A stretch of DNA of 64,000 nt from NCBI GenBank assembly GCA_963648205.1, contig CAVJCT010000068.1:11072-75071 (forward strand). The letters are read 5' to 3'. The DNA is from UBA1181 sp963648205. Its GTDB lineage: Bacteria; Bacteroidota; Bacteroidia; Bacteroidales; Paludibacteraceae. Of this stretch, positions 55,015 through 63,976 are shown piece after piece. Under the pieces are notes generated by a model. It saw nothing but the letters and a program-made list of their open reading frames with translations, was not told the DNA's origin and did not search any database. A program made the translations under genes and the position numbers. Position 1 is the stretch's first letter, and every line of letters begins with the position of its first letter.

Positions 55015-55557
55015 ATGGAATATTTAACAGCAAGTAATATCATTTTTGTCATACTGTCGGCTTGCGTACTTTTGTTCGGAGTTTTGATGGTAACGACTAC
55101 GAGAATCTTACGCGCTGCCACTTATTTGTTCTTCGTATTGTTTGGTATAGCAGGACTTTACCTTCAGATGAACTACGAATTCTTGGCCGCGGTGCAACTT
55201 TCCGTATATGCGGGAGGTATCGTCATTCTCTTCATTTTTGCCATTGTCCTCATCAAGAGTTTGGGCGAGCGGAAAGAGAAGATGTCTAAGATCAAGTCGA
55301 TTATGGGAGCAGTGGCAGCCCTTAGTGGTTTGGCACTCACGCTCATCACAGTTTTCAAGTACAAATTCGTCACTGCCGATTTTGCCCGTTCAGAAGAGAT
55401 TGCCAACAATTTGGACATGCACCAAATTGGCGACACTTTGATGGGAACAAGCCAGTTTCAATATCTGTTGCCTTTTGAGGCTTCCAGTATCTTGTTGCTC
55501 GCCTGCATCGTCGGAAGTTTAGTAGTGGCACAAATCAATAAGGAGGAGAAGAAATGA
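55015..55557 (+). CDS. nuoJ: NADH-quinone oxidoreductase subunit J
   Basis: A 180-residue membrane subunit with five helices. The MNYEFLAAVQLSVYAGGIVI segment (61-80) holds the conserved Glu and Gly-Gly of the family. The stop TGA overlaps the start of nuoK (ATGA). Confidence 0.93.
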   Translation: MEYLTASNIIFVILSACVLLFGVLMVTTTRILRAATYLFFVLFGIAGLYLQMNYEFLAAVQLSVYAGGIVILFIFAIVLIKSLGERKEKMSKIKSIMGAVAALSGLALTLITVFKYKFVTADFARSEEIANNLDMHQIGDTLMGTSQFQYLLPFEASSILLLACIVGSLVVAQINKEEKK

Positions 55558-55865
55558 GTATGCCATTGGAAAGTTACATTGTAGTCAGCACGCTCCTCTT
55601 CTTCATCGGAGTGTATGGCTTTATTGTACGTAAGAACCTCATTAGTATTTTGATGTCTATCGAGTTGATTCTCAACGCTGTGAACATCAATTTCGTTGCG
55701 TTCAACAGATTCTTGTATCCTGACCAGTTGGAGGGATTCATCTACAGTCTGTTCGTCATTGTCGTTGCGGCAGCAGAGACAGCAGTTGCTATTTCAATCA
55801 TCATCAATGTATATCGTAAGAATAAAAACATTGATGCGAAGAATATTAACGATTTAAAATACTAA
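55554..55865 (+). CDS. nuoK: NADH-quinone oxidoreductase subunit K
   Basis: A 103-residue, three-helix subunit with the two conserved Glu residues in ISILMSIELILNAV and VAAAETAVAIS, which are key for proton translocation. Starts with the ATGA overlap to nuoJ. Confidence 0.95.
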   Translation: MSMPLESYIVVSTLLFFIGVYGFIVRKNLISILMSIELILNAVNINFVAFNRFLYPDQLEGFIYSLFVIVVAAAETAVAISIIINVYRKNKNIDAKNINDLKY

Positions 55866-55869
55866 TGGC

Positions 55870-57795
55870 ATGGATTTTACAGTTTTAGCTCCTTTTGTAT
55901 TGGCCCTGCCATTTGCGATGTTCCTCATCTTAGGATTGCTGGGCTATAAGTTCTGCCCTAAGTGCGCAGGTTTATTAGGAACTACGGTTTTTGGTATCAC
56001 CACTGTCATCTGCTACGGTATTGCTATTCAATACTTTATGGCCAACTATGGCGGTGCCGAATATCCTAAAGAGGTACTTTTCAACATGGACTGGTTGCGA
56101 ATGACCGACTCGTTGGTCATCAGCATAGGATTCTTGTTAGACCCAATCTCAGCAATGATGTTGGTGGTTATTTCAACCGTTTCGTTCATGGTTCATATCT
56201 ACAGTATGGGCTATATGCACGGTGAAGAAGGATTCCAGCGTTACTACGCCGTTCTCTCCCTCTTCTCGTTCGCAATGTTAGGATTGGTTGTTGCCACGAA
56301 CATTTTCCAGATGTATATCTTCTGGGAGTTGGTGGGTGTTTCATCATTCTTGCTCATCAGTTTCTACTTCAAGAAACCATCAGCCGTAAGAGCAGCAAAG
56401 AAGGCGTTCATCGTTACACGTTTCGCCGATATGTTCTTCTTGATTGGTATCTTGATTCTCTCTTACTACACTCAGACGTTCGACTTCGGTCCGTTGACAA
56501 GCGTTACTGACAATCATGTAGCCATCGTCAACAGCACAATGGGTGGAGTTACCCTCGGAGGATTCTCAATCATCTCGATTGCAGTGTTCTTGATTTTCTT
56601 GGGAGGTGCTGGTAAATCAGCCATGTTCCCATTCCATATTTGGTTGCCAGACGCAATGGAAGGTCCGACACCTGCCTCTGCCTTGATCCACGCCGCAACA
56701 ATGGTTGTAGCCGGAGTTTACTTGGTAGCACGTTTGTTCCCTATCTACTGCTTCGAAGCACCATTCGTGTTGGAAGTTATCGCCTACATCGGTGCGTTCA
56801 CTTCCCTCTTCGCAGCAGTCATCGCATGCACGCAGACGGATATCAAGAGAGTGCTTGCATTCTCTACCATTTCGCAGATTGCCTATATGATGGTTGCCTT
56901 GGGTGTTTCAGGATATGGCGCACAAGAAGGTTTGGGTTACACCGCTTCAATGTGGCACTTGTTCACACACGCAATGTTCAAAGCCACCTTGTTCTTGGCT
57001 GCAGGTTGTATCATCCACGCAGTTCACAGCAACGAGATGGACGCTATGGGCGGACTATGGAAATACTTGAAAGTTACGCACATCACGTTCCTCATCGCAT
57101 GTCTTGCCATTGCAGGTATCTTCCCATTCTCAGGATTCTTCTCTAAGGATGAGATTTTGGTAGCAGCACACGAGTCTGCCCCTGTTCTTTACTGGTGTCA
57201 GACCTTTGTAGCCGGCCTCACCGCCTTCTACATGTTCCGTCTCTACTTCCGCATCTTCTGGTACGACACTCCAGACTACAGCCACCACACACCACACGAG
57301 GCACCAACCAACATGTGGTTTCCATTGGTTGTCTTGTCAGTCTACACGTTGACCAGTGGCTGGTTCCCATTCAGCAAGATGATTTCATCAGACTATGTCG
57401 GATATGAGATCCACACACACTGGAACGTTGCAATTCCAAGTTTGTGCGTAGCAGCCATCGGTATTGCCATTGCAGCATTCCTCTACTACAAGAAGAATGA
57501 GAAGCCAGACCGCATTGCAAACTCAGTCAAGGGCTTCTACACAGCAGCATGCCATCGTTTCTATATCGACGAGGTTTACTTGTTCGTTACCAACAACATC
57601 ATCTTCCAACGTATTTGCCAACCTATCGCTTGGTTCGACAGACACGTCATCGACGGATTCATGAATCTGTTGTCATGGTTGACTAATAAGACTTCTGAAG
57701 AGACGAAAGAAATTCAGAGCGGATATGTTCAGAGTTATGCTTGGTTCTTCATCATGGGCGTCATTGTCATAACAGCATTATCGTTGTATCTCTAA
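55870..57795 (+). CDS. nuoL: NADH-quinone oxidoreductase subunit L
   Basis: A 641-residue antiporter-like proton-pumping subunit with about 15 helices and the long C-terminal lateral helix. MYIFWELVGVSSFLLI (conserved Glu) and the LIHAATMVVAGVYL and AMFKATLFLAAG lysine/histidine helices are visible. Normal length. Confidence 0.95.
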   Translation: MDFTVLAPFVLALPFAMFLILGLLGYKFCPKCAGLLGTTVFGITTVICYGIAIQYFMANYGGAEYPKEVLFNMDWLRMTDSLVISIGFLLDPISAMMLVVISTVSFMVHIYSMGYMHGEEGFQRYYAVLSLFSFAMLGLVVATNIFQMYIFWELVGVSSFLLISFYFKKPSAVRAAKKAFIVTRFADMFFLIGILILSYYTQTFDFGPLTSVTDNHVAIVNSTMGGVTLGGFSIISIAVFLIFLGGAGKSAMFPFHIWLPDAMEGPTPASALIHAATMVVAGVYLVARLFPIYCFEAPFVLEVIAYIGAFTSLFAAVIACTQTDIKRVLAFSTISQIAYMMVALGVSGYGAQEGLGYTASMWHLFTHAMFKATLFLAAGCIIHAVHSNEMDAMGGLWKYLKVTHITFLIACLAIAGIFPFSGFFSKDEILVAAHESAPVLYWCQTFVAGLTAFYMFRLYFRIFWYDTPDYSHHTPHEAPTNMWFPLVVLSVYTLTSGWFPFSKMISSDYVGYEIHTHWNVAIPSLCVAAIGIAIAAFLYYKKNEKPDRIANSVKGFYTAACHRFYIDEVYLFVTNNIIFQRICQPIAWFDRHVIDGFMNLLSWLTNKTSEETKEIQSGYVQSYAWFFIMGVIVITALSLYL

Positions 57796-57813
57796 TAGAA
57801 AAATAGTACGACA

Positions 57814-59328
57814 ATGAATATTTTATCATTATTTGTAATCATTCCCCTCGTCATGATGGTGATACTTTTCTGTATCCCTGGGGAAAAGAAGAGTTTGATT
57901 AGGACTGTCATGGCTATTGGAGGATTTGCTTTGTTGGCGACCTCAGCCTACTTGACAATCACCTACTTAGGAATGAGAGAGAGCGGAGTCACAGACGAGT
58001 TCGTATTCACGCAATCCGTTATGTGGTATGAGGCTTTGAACATTCACTACTCTGTTGGAGTCGACGGTGTGTCTGTGGCAATGCTGTTGCTTTCTTCTAT
58101 CGTCGTTATCACAGGAACATTCGTTTCATACGCTATCGAGAATAAAACTAAGGAGTATTTCTTGTGGTTCTTGATGCTTTCAATCGGTGTTTACGGATTC
58201 TTCATCTCGTTAGACCTCTTCACCATGTTCCTCTTCTATGAGGTTGCCTTGATTCCAATGTACCTCCTCATCGGACTTTGGGGAAGTGGAAACAAAGAGT
58301 ACTCAGCCATGAAGTTGACCTTGATGTTGATGGGAGGTTCAGCCTTCTTGATGGTCGGCATCTTGGGTATCTACTACTACTCTATTCCAGAAGGAGGAGT
58401 CGCAACATTCAACATTCAAGAGATCTCGCACAATGTGGCAACCTCTGCAGCAGCAGGAGCAGACATGCATTGGCAGTACATCTTCTTCCCTCTCACCTTC
58501 ATCGGATTCGGTGTTTTGGGTGCTATGTTCCCATTCCACACTTGGTCGCCTGATGGTCACGCCTGCGCCCCTACAGCAGTGTCTATGTTGCACGCAGGAG
58601 TGTTGATGAAATTAGGAGGTTACGGATGTTTCCGCGTGGCAATGTATTTGATGCCACAAGCAGCACACGACTTGGCTTGGATCTTCATCATCTTGACAGG
58701 TATCAGTGTTGTCTACGGAGCGTTCAGCGCATGCGTACAGAACGATTTGAAGTACATCAACGCCTACTCATCAGTGAGCCACTGTGGTTTGGTGTTGTTC
58801 GCCCTTTTGATGATGAACAAGACAGCGATGACAGGAGCCATCCTTCAGATGGTGTCTCACGGTTTGATGACAGCCTTGTTCTTCGCCTTGATTGGTATGA
58901 TCTACGGAAGAACCCACACCCGTGATATTCGCGAGATGGGCGGTTTGATGAAGGTGATGCCAGTGCTTTGCGTTTGCTATGTGATTGCAGGTATGGCCTC
59001 TCTCGGATTGCCTGGCTTGAGTGGATTCGTCGCTGAGATGACCATCTTCGTCGGAGCGTTCCAACACCCAGACTTGTTCCACAGAGTGTTCGTGATTTTG
59101 ACATGTACCTCAATCGTCATCACGGCGGTTTACATTCTCCGTGTAGTCGGCAAGATCCTCTTCGGACCAATGCAAGACCCACACCACGAGACGTTGACAG
59201 ATGCTATCTGGTATGAGAAAATAGCAGTGTTTGGTTTGATTTTCGCCATCGCAGCTATCGGTCTCGCACCACTCTGGTTGTCGAACATGATTGGAGGCGG
59301 TATCGAAAACTTGGTTAAAATATTCTAA
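57814..59328 (+). CDS. nuoM: NADH-quinone oxidoreductase subunit M
   Basis: A 504-residue antiporter-like proton-pumping subunit. The conserved FYEVALIPMYLLIG Glu helix, the MLHAGVLMKLGGYG Lys helix and the SHGLMTALFFALIG helix are in order. Follows nuoL by 18 bp. Confidence 0.95.
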   Translation: MNILSLFVIIPLVMMVILFCIPGEKKSLIRTVMAIGGFALLATSAYLTITYLGMRESGVTDEFVFTQSVMWYEALNIHYSVGVDGVSVAMLLLSSIVVITGTFVSYAIENKTKEYFLWFLMLSIGVYGFFISLDLFTMFLFYEVALIPMYLLIGLWGSGNKEYSAMKLTLMLMGGSAFLMVGILGIYYYSIPEGGVATFNIQEISHNVATSAAAGADMHWQYIFFPLTFIGFGVLGAMFPFHTWSPDGHACAPTAVSMLHAGVLMKLGGYGCFRVAMYLMPQAAHDLAWIFIILTGISVVYGAFSACVQNDLKYINAYSSVSHCGLVLFALLMMNKTAMTGAILQMVSHGLMTALFFALIGMIYGRTHTRDIREMGGLMKVMPVLCVCYVIAGMASLGLPGLSGFVAEMTIFVGAFQHPDLFHRVFVILTCTSIVITAVYILRVVGKILFGPMQDPHHETLTDAIWYEKIAVFGLIFAIAAIGLAPLWLSNMIGGGIENLVKIF

Positions 59329-59365
59329 TGAGTTGAACGACTCGAATTTGATAAAACTATAGAAT

Positions 59366-60787
59366 ATGGATTATAGTAATTTCCTGATTATGAACCACGA
59401 ACTATCATTGGTAGTGGTTTTGATATTGACCTTGTTGGCTGATTTGGCATGGGGTAAAGAGAAGAAGGGATTCCAACTCTTCACCATCGCTCTCTTCGCC
59501 ATCCATACGGCGTTAGGTTTCTTCGCATGGAACATTGGCGACGCTGAGTCGTTCGGAGGTATGTATGTAACCTCTCCTATTCACGTGTTTGTGAAGAACA
59601 TCTTGAATATCGGTACGCTCTTCGTATTCCTCTTCGGATATGAATGGAACAAAACAACCAACTTCAAATATGTTGGCGAGTTCTACTTCTTGACCCTTGC
59701 GACACTCTTCGGAATGTACTTGATGATCTCGTCGGGCGACTTCCTCTTGTTCTACATCGGTTTGGAGACGGCTTCTATCCCAATGGCAACGTTGGTAGCC
59801 TTCAACAAGAAAGAGAACGTATCGGCAGAGGCAGCAGCCAAGTATGTCTTGACAGCAGCTTTCTCGTCAGGTGTAATGCTCTTCGGTATCTCATTGATCT
59901 ACGGTACTTGCGGTTCACTCTACTTCAGCGAGGTAGCAGCCAACTTCACCGCAACCCCACTCCACATCATGGCTGCCATCTTCTTCTTGGCTGGTTTGGG
60001 CTTCAAGATTTCACTTGTGCCATTCCACTTGTGGACAGCCGATACCTACCAAGGTGCGCCAACTGCGGTTACCGCTTACCTTTCAGTTATCTCTAAGGGA
60101 GCAGCTGCCTTCACGTTGATGTGTATTTTGATTAAGGCATTTTCAAACTATCCAGAAGTTTGGAAGCAGTTCTTCTGGTGGATCATCGTCATCACGATCA
60201 CTGTCGGAAACCTCTTCGCTATCCGTCAAAAGAATTTGAAGAGATTCTTGGCGTTCTCGTCAATCTCACAAGCAGGATATTTGATGTTGGGAGTCTACGC
60301 AGGAACCGCACAAGGTATGGCGTCAATGGTGTTCTACTTGTTCATCTATATGTTCACCAACTTGGCAGCCTTCGGAGTCATTGCGACGATTGAGAACAAG
60401 TCGGGCAAAGTATCGATGGACGATTACGACGGACTCTACGAGACCAATCCTAAGTTGGCTTTGGTGATGATGTTGGCGATGTTCTCACTCGGAGGTATTC
60501 CAATCTTCGCAGGATTCTTCAGCAAGTTCTTCATCTTTGCTTCAGCGATCCAGCAAGGAGAAGTGCTTTTGGTATTCCTCGCGTTGTTGAACACCATCAT
60601 CTCCCTCTTCTACTATTTGTTAGTAGTGAAGGCGATGTTCATCAAGAAGTCTGACGCACCGATTGCCACCTTCAAGAGCGACAATATGACACGCCTCGGC
60701 TTGGTGATTTGCACAGTCGGCATGATCGTCTTAGGCTTGATCAGTCCAATCTACGAATACATCAACGGCATCAGTTTCGGAATGTAG
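59366..60787 (+). CDS. nuoN: NADH-quinone oxidoreductase subunit N
   Basis: A 473-residue antiporter-like subunit, the last nuo gene. FYIGLETASIPMATLVAF (Glu helix), FHLWTADTYQGAPTAVTAYL (key WTAD.YQGAPT) and the RFLAFSSISQAGYLMLG helix are present. Confidence 0.94.
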   Translation: MDYSNFLIMNHELSLVVVLILTLLADLAWGKEKKGFQLFTIALFAIHTALGFFAWNIGDAESFGGMYVTSPIHVFVKNILNIGTLFVFLFGYEWNKTTNFKYVGEFYFLTLATLFGMYLMISSGDFLLFYIGLETASIPMATLVAFNKKENVSAEAAAKYVLTAAFSSGVMLFGISLIYGTCGSLYFSEVAANFTATPLHIMAAIFFLAGLGFKISLVPFHLWTADTYQGAPTAVTAYLSVISKGAAAFTLMCILIKAFSNYPEVWKQFFWWIIVITITVGNLFAIRQKNLKRFLAFSSISQAGYLMLGVYAGTAQGMASMVFYLFIYMFTNLAAFGVIATIENKSGKVSMDDYDGLYETNPKLALVMMLAMFSLGGIPIFAGFFSKFFIFASAIQQGEVLLVFLALLNTIISLFYYLLVVKAMFIKKSDAPIATFKSDNMTRLGLVICTVGMIVLGLISPIYEYINGISFGM

Positions 60788-60807
60788 GAGTAGGAATTAC
60801 GAATAAG

Positions 60808-60838
60808 AAGGGAAGGCTTGCGAGTCTTCCCTTTTTTT
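60808..60838 (+). terminator. First terminator of the nuo operon
   Basis: GGGAAG and CTTCCC with a GCTTGCGAGT loop, then seven T. It starts 20 bp after the nuoN stop. Confidence 0.85.
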
Positions 60839-60840
60839 GT

Positions 60841-60870
60841 GGGAAGAATTGCGTAAATTCTCCCTTTTTT
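60841..60870 (+). terminator. Second tandem terminator of the nuo operon
   Basis: GGGA-a-GAATT and AATTCTCCC (9 paired bp, one bulged A), then six T. The T-run ends five bases before the -7 element of leader RNA copy B, so it occupies part of that promoter. Confidence 0.75.
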
Positions 60871-60874
60871 CATA

Positions 60875-60882
60875 TAAATTTG
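60875..60882 (+). promoter_or_regulatory. Promoter -7 element of leader RNA copy B
   Basis: Reads TAAATTTG and is followed by CCACGCTT, matching CTACGCTT after the copy A element. A -33 element is unclear: the nuo terminator lies there. Confidence 0.55.
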
Positions 60883-60887
60883 CCACG

Positions 60888-61180
60888 CTTGCAATGTCAA
60901 GTTGCAGGCATACATACAAAAAAGGCGTTTTGTACGCTTTGGTTTTGACGAATTGGAATCTCGCAAATTCATCGACAAGTCAGAGACAAAGCAACCGAAC
61001 GCCTCACGGAGTGTGTTATATACAAGCACCATCAGCAATGGCAATTAGTCATTGTTGTTTGTGTGTGACATATATACCAGCACTGACGTGGGGTTTTCAG
61101 CGTTGCTCGTTTCGACTTGTCGGGCAATGCGAGAGCCTCAATTCGTGGAACGAGCGGCAGACTGGCTCCACGTTTTTTTT
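60888..61180 (+). ncRNA. Structured leader RNA, copy B
   Basis: About 293 nt, homologous to copy A at 40773-41098 and located before the dynamin-like operon, 54 nt from its first ATG. The 5' hairpin (CTTGCAA/TTGCAGG) differs in sequence from copy A but keeps the shape. The shared block ends GGTTTTGACG, then the pair GAATT/AATTC, GGCGTT/AACGCC, GCTTTG/CAAAGC, GCGTTGCTC/GGGCAATGC, GGTTTTC/GAGAGCC and the terminator. Changes are compensating at several pairs (copy A CTTTCG/CGAAGG against copy B TTTTC/GAGAG). Confidence 0.8.
61144..61180 (+). terminator. Intrinsic terminator of leader RNA copy B
   Basis: CGTGGA and TCCACG followed by eight T. The 3' arm is part of TGGCTCCACG, whose GGCTCC is complementary to GGAGCC at 61217-61222, downstream in the leader. 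Confidence 0.8.
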
Positions 61181-61233
61181 GTTTGTATAAGAGTTCATTA
61201 TTAGGACATTGCAATGGGAGCCTGTGCAGAAGA

Positions 61234-63378
61234 ATGGGGAATATGTTTAATCCATTTAAGAAAGTCAGTAAAAACGCATTAGAGACAGCACTGCAAGCTT
61301 GTAGTGTCGCTAATAAGCAGGGATATGCCGAAGCAAAAGTCTATTTGAAGGGACTGAAGAAATCTATAGATGATGCTTCCGAAATAATAAACGAATGCGT
61401 TGAAGGATTGAAGAAGTATCATATCAACGATGTATCTTTAGTGCAAAGCATTCGCTCACAGTTACAAACTGTACAAACCGAATTTGAGCAATCTTACATT
61501 GACACTAAGAAGAATCTTGATAGTAAGAGCAAAATGTCTTCTAATTTCAACATTACGTTGTTCGGTAGAACGAAAGCTGGCAAAAGTACTTTAATGGAGA
61601 TACTCACTCATGGAGATGGTTCTCACATGGGTAAAGGTGGGCAAAGAACTACTCGTGACGTTAGAAGCTACAAATGGAAAGGAATGACAGTTACTGACGT
61701 TCCTGGAATTGATGCGTACGGAGGACAAGAAGATGATGAAAAAGCACAGGAAGCAGCCACATACGCAGACTTAATTTTGTTTATGATTACCGCTGGTCAA
61801 CCTGAAGACTCAGAAGCGGACTGGATGGTAAAACTAAAAAGAATGGATAAGCCAATGTTGTGTATTTGCAATTACAAACAAAGTATTGGCGAAGGAATTG
61901 ATGATTTCAAACTTAAAAGACTTCTATCCAATCCTCAAAAATTAGAGGAAAGAATGAATATAGAAGGCTTAGTCAGTCAATTCAATACATTCTTGAATAA
62001 AAATTTGCCGAATGAACATGTGGACTTTATTGTAACACATCTTTTGGCAAAGTACAGTTCTCAGCAACCCGAATATGAGTCTAAGAAAGCGGAATTGGAA
62101 AAAATAAGTCGCTTCTCGTACGTTGAACAATCTTTGATTAATGAAGTTAACACGAATGGAGTACTTCACAGAAAAAAGTGCTATTTGTCAATAATTGACG
62201 CTCCTTTGTATCAACAAATGAATCAATTATTTGCGTTTAGTTCCGATGCCTATAAACAATTTCAAGTCATTAAGGATAAGGGATCTCAATACACAGACTG
62301 GTGTGAAAGATTTAATAATTCCTCAAAAAAGCAACTTGCAGAAAAAATCACCGAAGAGTATAACAAGATCAGAAATTCCATACCAAATTTTGTCGAAAAT
62401 CATCTTGAAGATGATAATGTTGATAGAGCATGGAAACACCACTGTATGAGATTCAATACACAATATAACATAGAAAGACATATTGAATCTATAAAAAACA
62501 GGTTAGAAGAAAAGACGACGGACCTATTCTCTGAATTAAAAACGGAAATGAATTTTTCATTCAAGTATAAGGTAGAAAATGGTTTGGGTAACTATCAGTT
62601 TATCAATTGGAAAAAAGGCATGCAATGGGCTGGTGCACTTGTCTCAGCAGGTTTAGGAATAGTCGCATTTGTACTTTCATCAAATCCATTAGGTTGGGCA
62701 GCACTTGGCGTAGGAGCTGTCTTCAGCTTTTTCTCATGGCTTTGTGATTCTCGCGAAGATAAGCAAAAAGAAAGAATGAAAGAGTTATCAAAAAAACTAA
62801 ATGATGGCATAAATAAGTCAGAAAAAACATCTCAACAAGAGATTTTAAAATGGTATGATGAAAATATCGCCTTACAGGAACAACAAATTTCTCAACGTCT
62901 ATCCGTTGTAGGGCGTGGCATGCTTTCTCTTTCAAATGGAGAAAGACAATTAGCATTGGGATATAGCAAAAATCATAAGGATATAACAAAAATGATTATA
63001 GCGAATATCTTTTATGCTATGAACATTCCAATGAATGAAGTTGACCGCATCGTATGTGCAGCAAGGGTTCCAGGCAGAAGGATCGCCCTCGTTATCAAAG
63101 GAAAGGAAAACCTTCCGATAAAACTTAACGAATTGGCTTCTCGTCTTGGAAATAACGAAATTATAAATGTAATCAAATTAGACACTTCTAAACCAATAGA
63201 ATCTCAAATTGTGTTTCTATTTGATTATTTTGGGTTTAATGCGAGGCCAACAATCAGACAGGTTAACAACGGAACACAAACAGTGGTTTACATAGATGAT
63301 AATACGTATAACCAAAAAGATTTGGACTCGTTGGATTTAATACAACAAATAATGTGCGTACATATAATTCTTAAATAA
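61234..63378 (+). CDS. Dynamin-like GTPase with membrane segment
   Basis: A 714-residue GTPase. After an N-terminal helical part (1-105): G1 GRTKAGKSTL at 111-120, switch Thr139/Thr140, G3 DVPGID at 155-160 and G4 NYKQ at 213-216 (atypical of NKxD). A helical stalk follows, and a long hydrophobic segment, about 465-503 (two helices with a Pro-Leu-Gly turn), suggests membrane insertion. The closing region is charged. This fits the bacterial dynamin-like/large GTPase group. Start: ATG at 61234 (a second ATG at 61243); the longer TTG reading runs into the leader RNA and is not used. Confidence 0.85.
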   Translation: MGNMFNPFKKVSKNALETALQACSVANKQGYAEAKVYLKGLKKSIDDASEIINECVEGLKKYHINDVSLVQSIRSQLQTVQTEFEQSYIDTKKNLDSKSKMSSNFNITLFGRTKAGKSTLMEILTHGDGSHMGKGGQRTTRDVRSYKWKGMTVTDVPGIDAYGGQEDDEKAQEAATYADLILFMITAGQPEDSEADWMVKLKRMDKPMLCICNYKQSIGEGIDDFKLKRLLSNPQKLEERMNIEGLVSQFNTFLNKNLPNEHVDFIVTHLLAKYSSQQPEYESKKAELEKISRFSYVEQSLINEVNTNGVLHRKKCYLSIIDAPLYQQMNQLFAFSSDAYKQFQVIKDKGSQYTDWCERFNNSSKKQLAEKITEEYNKIRNSIPNFVENHLEDDNVDRAWKHHCMRFNTQYNIERHIESIKNRLEEKTTDLFSELKTEMNFSFKYKVENGLGNYQFINWKKGMQWAGALVSAGLGIVAFVLSSNPLGWAALGVGAVFSFFSWLCDSREDKQKERMKELSKKLNDGINKSEKTSQQEILKWYDENIALQEQQISQRLSVVGRGMLSLSNGERQLALGYSKNHKDITKMIIANIFYAMNIPMNEVDRIVCAARVPGRRIALVIKGKENLPIKLNELASRLGNNEIINVIKLDTSKPIESQIVFLFDYFGFNARPTIRQVNNGTQTVVYIDDNTYNQKDLDSLDLIQQIMCVHIILK

Positions 63379-63379
63379 T

Positions 63380-63976
63380 ATGGATACGATAAAAATTGAG
63401 AAACTCAGCAAAGATGCACAGGAGCTATTTTCTGACGCAAGAAAAGTGTTTTCTGCATCATCATCTGCAAAATTAAAGGAACAATCTAAATTAGTTCCGC
63501 AAAAATTTGTAGACGAAGACAAGAAAGTTCGCATTGTATTTGTCGGACAATATAGTGCAGGCAAATCATCCATCCTTTCTATACTCACTGGGCAACAACT
63601 TGAAGTTGGTCAAGGTGTAACTACGAGTAAATGTAAATTCCTTGATTGGAACGGTATAGAGGTCGTTGATACTCCAGGCATTCACACCCAGAAAAGACCT
63701 GACCACGACGAAATTACATATAATGCAATGTCAGAAGCAGATTTAATTGTGTTTGTATGTACCGCAGAAGGATTTAGTGAGGGGCTTGGAACTCATTTCA
63801 GAAAATTACTTGTTGAAAAAGGCAAGGGAAATGAAATGATGCTCGTTTTCAACAAGATGGAAGATTCTTTGTACGGTAATACCCCAAAAGGACAAGAAGA
63901 ATTCTTCAAATGTGATGTAGAGCCAATAATATCGCCAGAATTTACGGCGTATAGGTCAATTTGCAGGATGATTTAG
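63380..63976 (+). CDS. Second dynamin-type GTPase, apparently truncated
   Basis: A 198-residue G domain: G1 GQYSAGKS at 56-63, switch Thr81/Thr82, G3 DTPGIHT at 97-103, G4 NKME at 158-161. It starts one base after the preceding gene. A dynamin-family protein should continue for several hundred residues, but a TAG at 63974 stops it. Another frame is open from 63955 to the window end (VNLQDDLDLL...), which looks like a continuation, so a one-base frameshift or assembly error near 63960 is possible; otherwise this is a short GTPase or a pseudogene. Confidence 0.65.
   Translation: MDTIKIEKLSKDAQELFSDARKVFSASSSAKLKEQSKLVPQKFVDEDKKVRIVFVGQYSAGKSSILSILTGQQLEVGQGVTTSKCKFLDWNGIEVVDTPGIHTQKRPDHDEITYNAMSEADLIVFVCTAEGFSEGLGTHFRKLLVEKGKGNEMMLVFNKMEDSLYGNTPKGQEEFFKCDVEPIISPEFTAYRSICRMI

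Noticed and set aside
61117..61233. N-terminal extension of the first dynamin-like GTPase
   Set aside because: It starts at TTG inside the leader RNA and crosses its terminator; ATG at 61234 is the better start.
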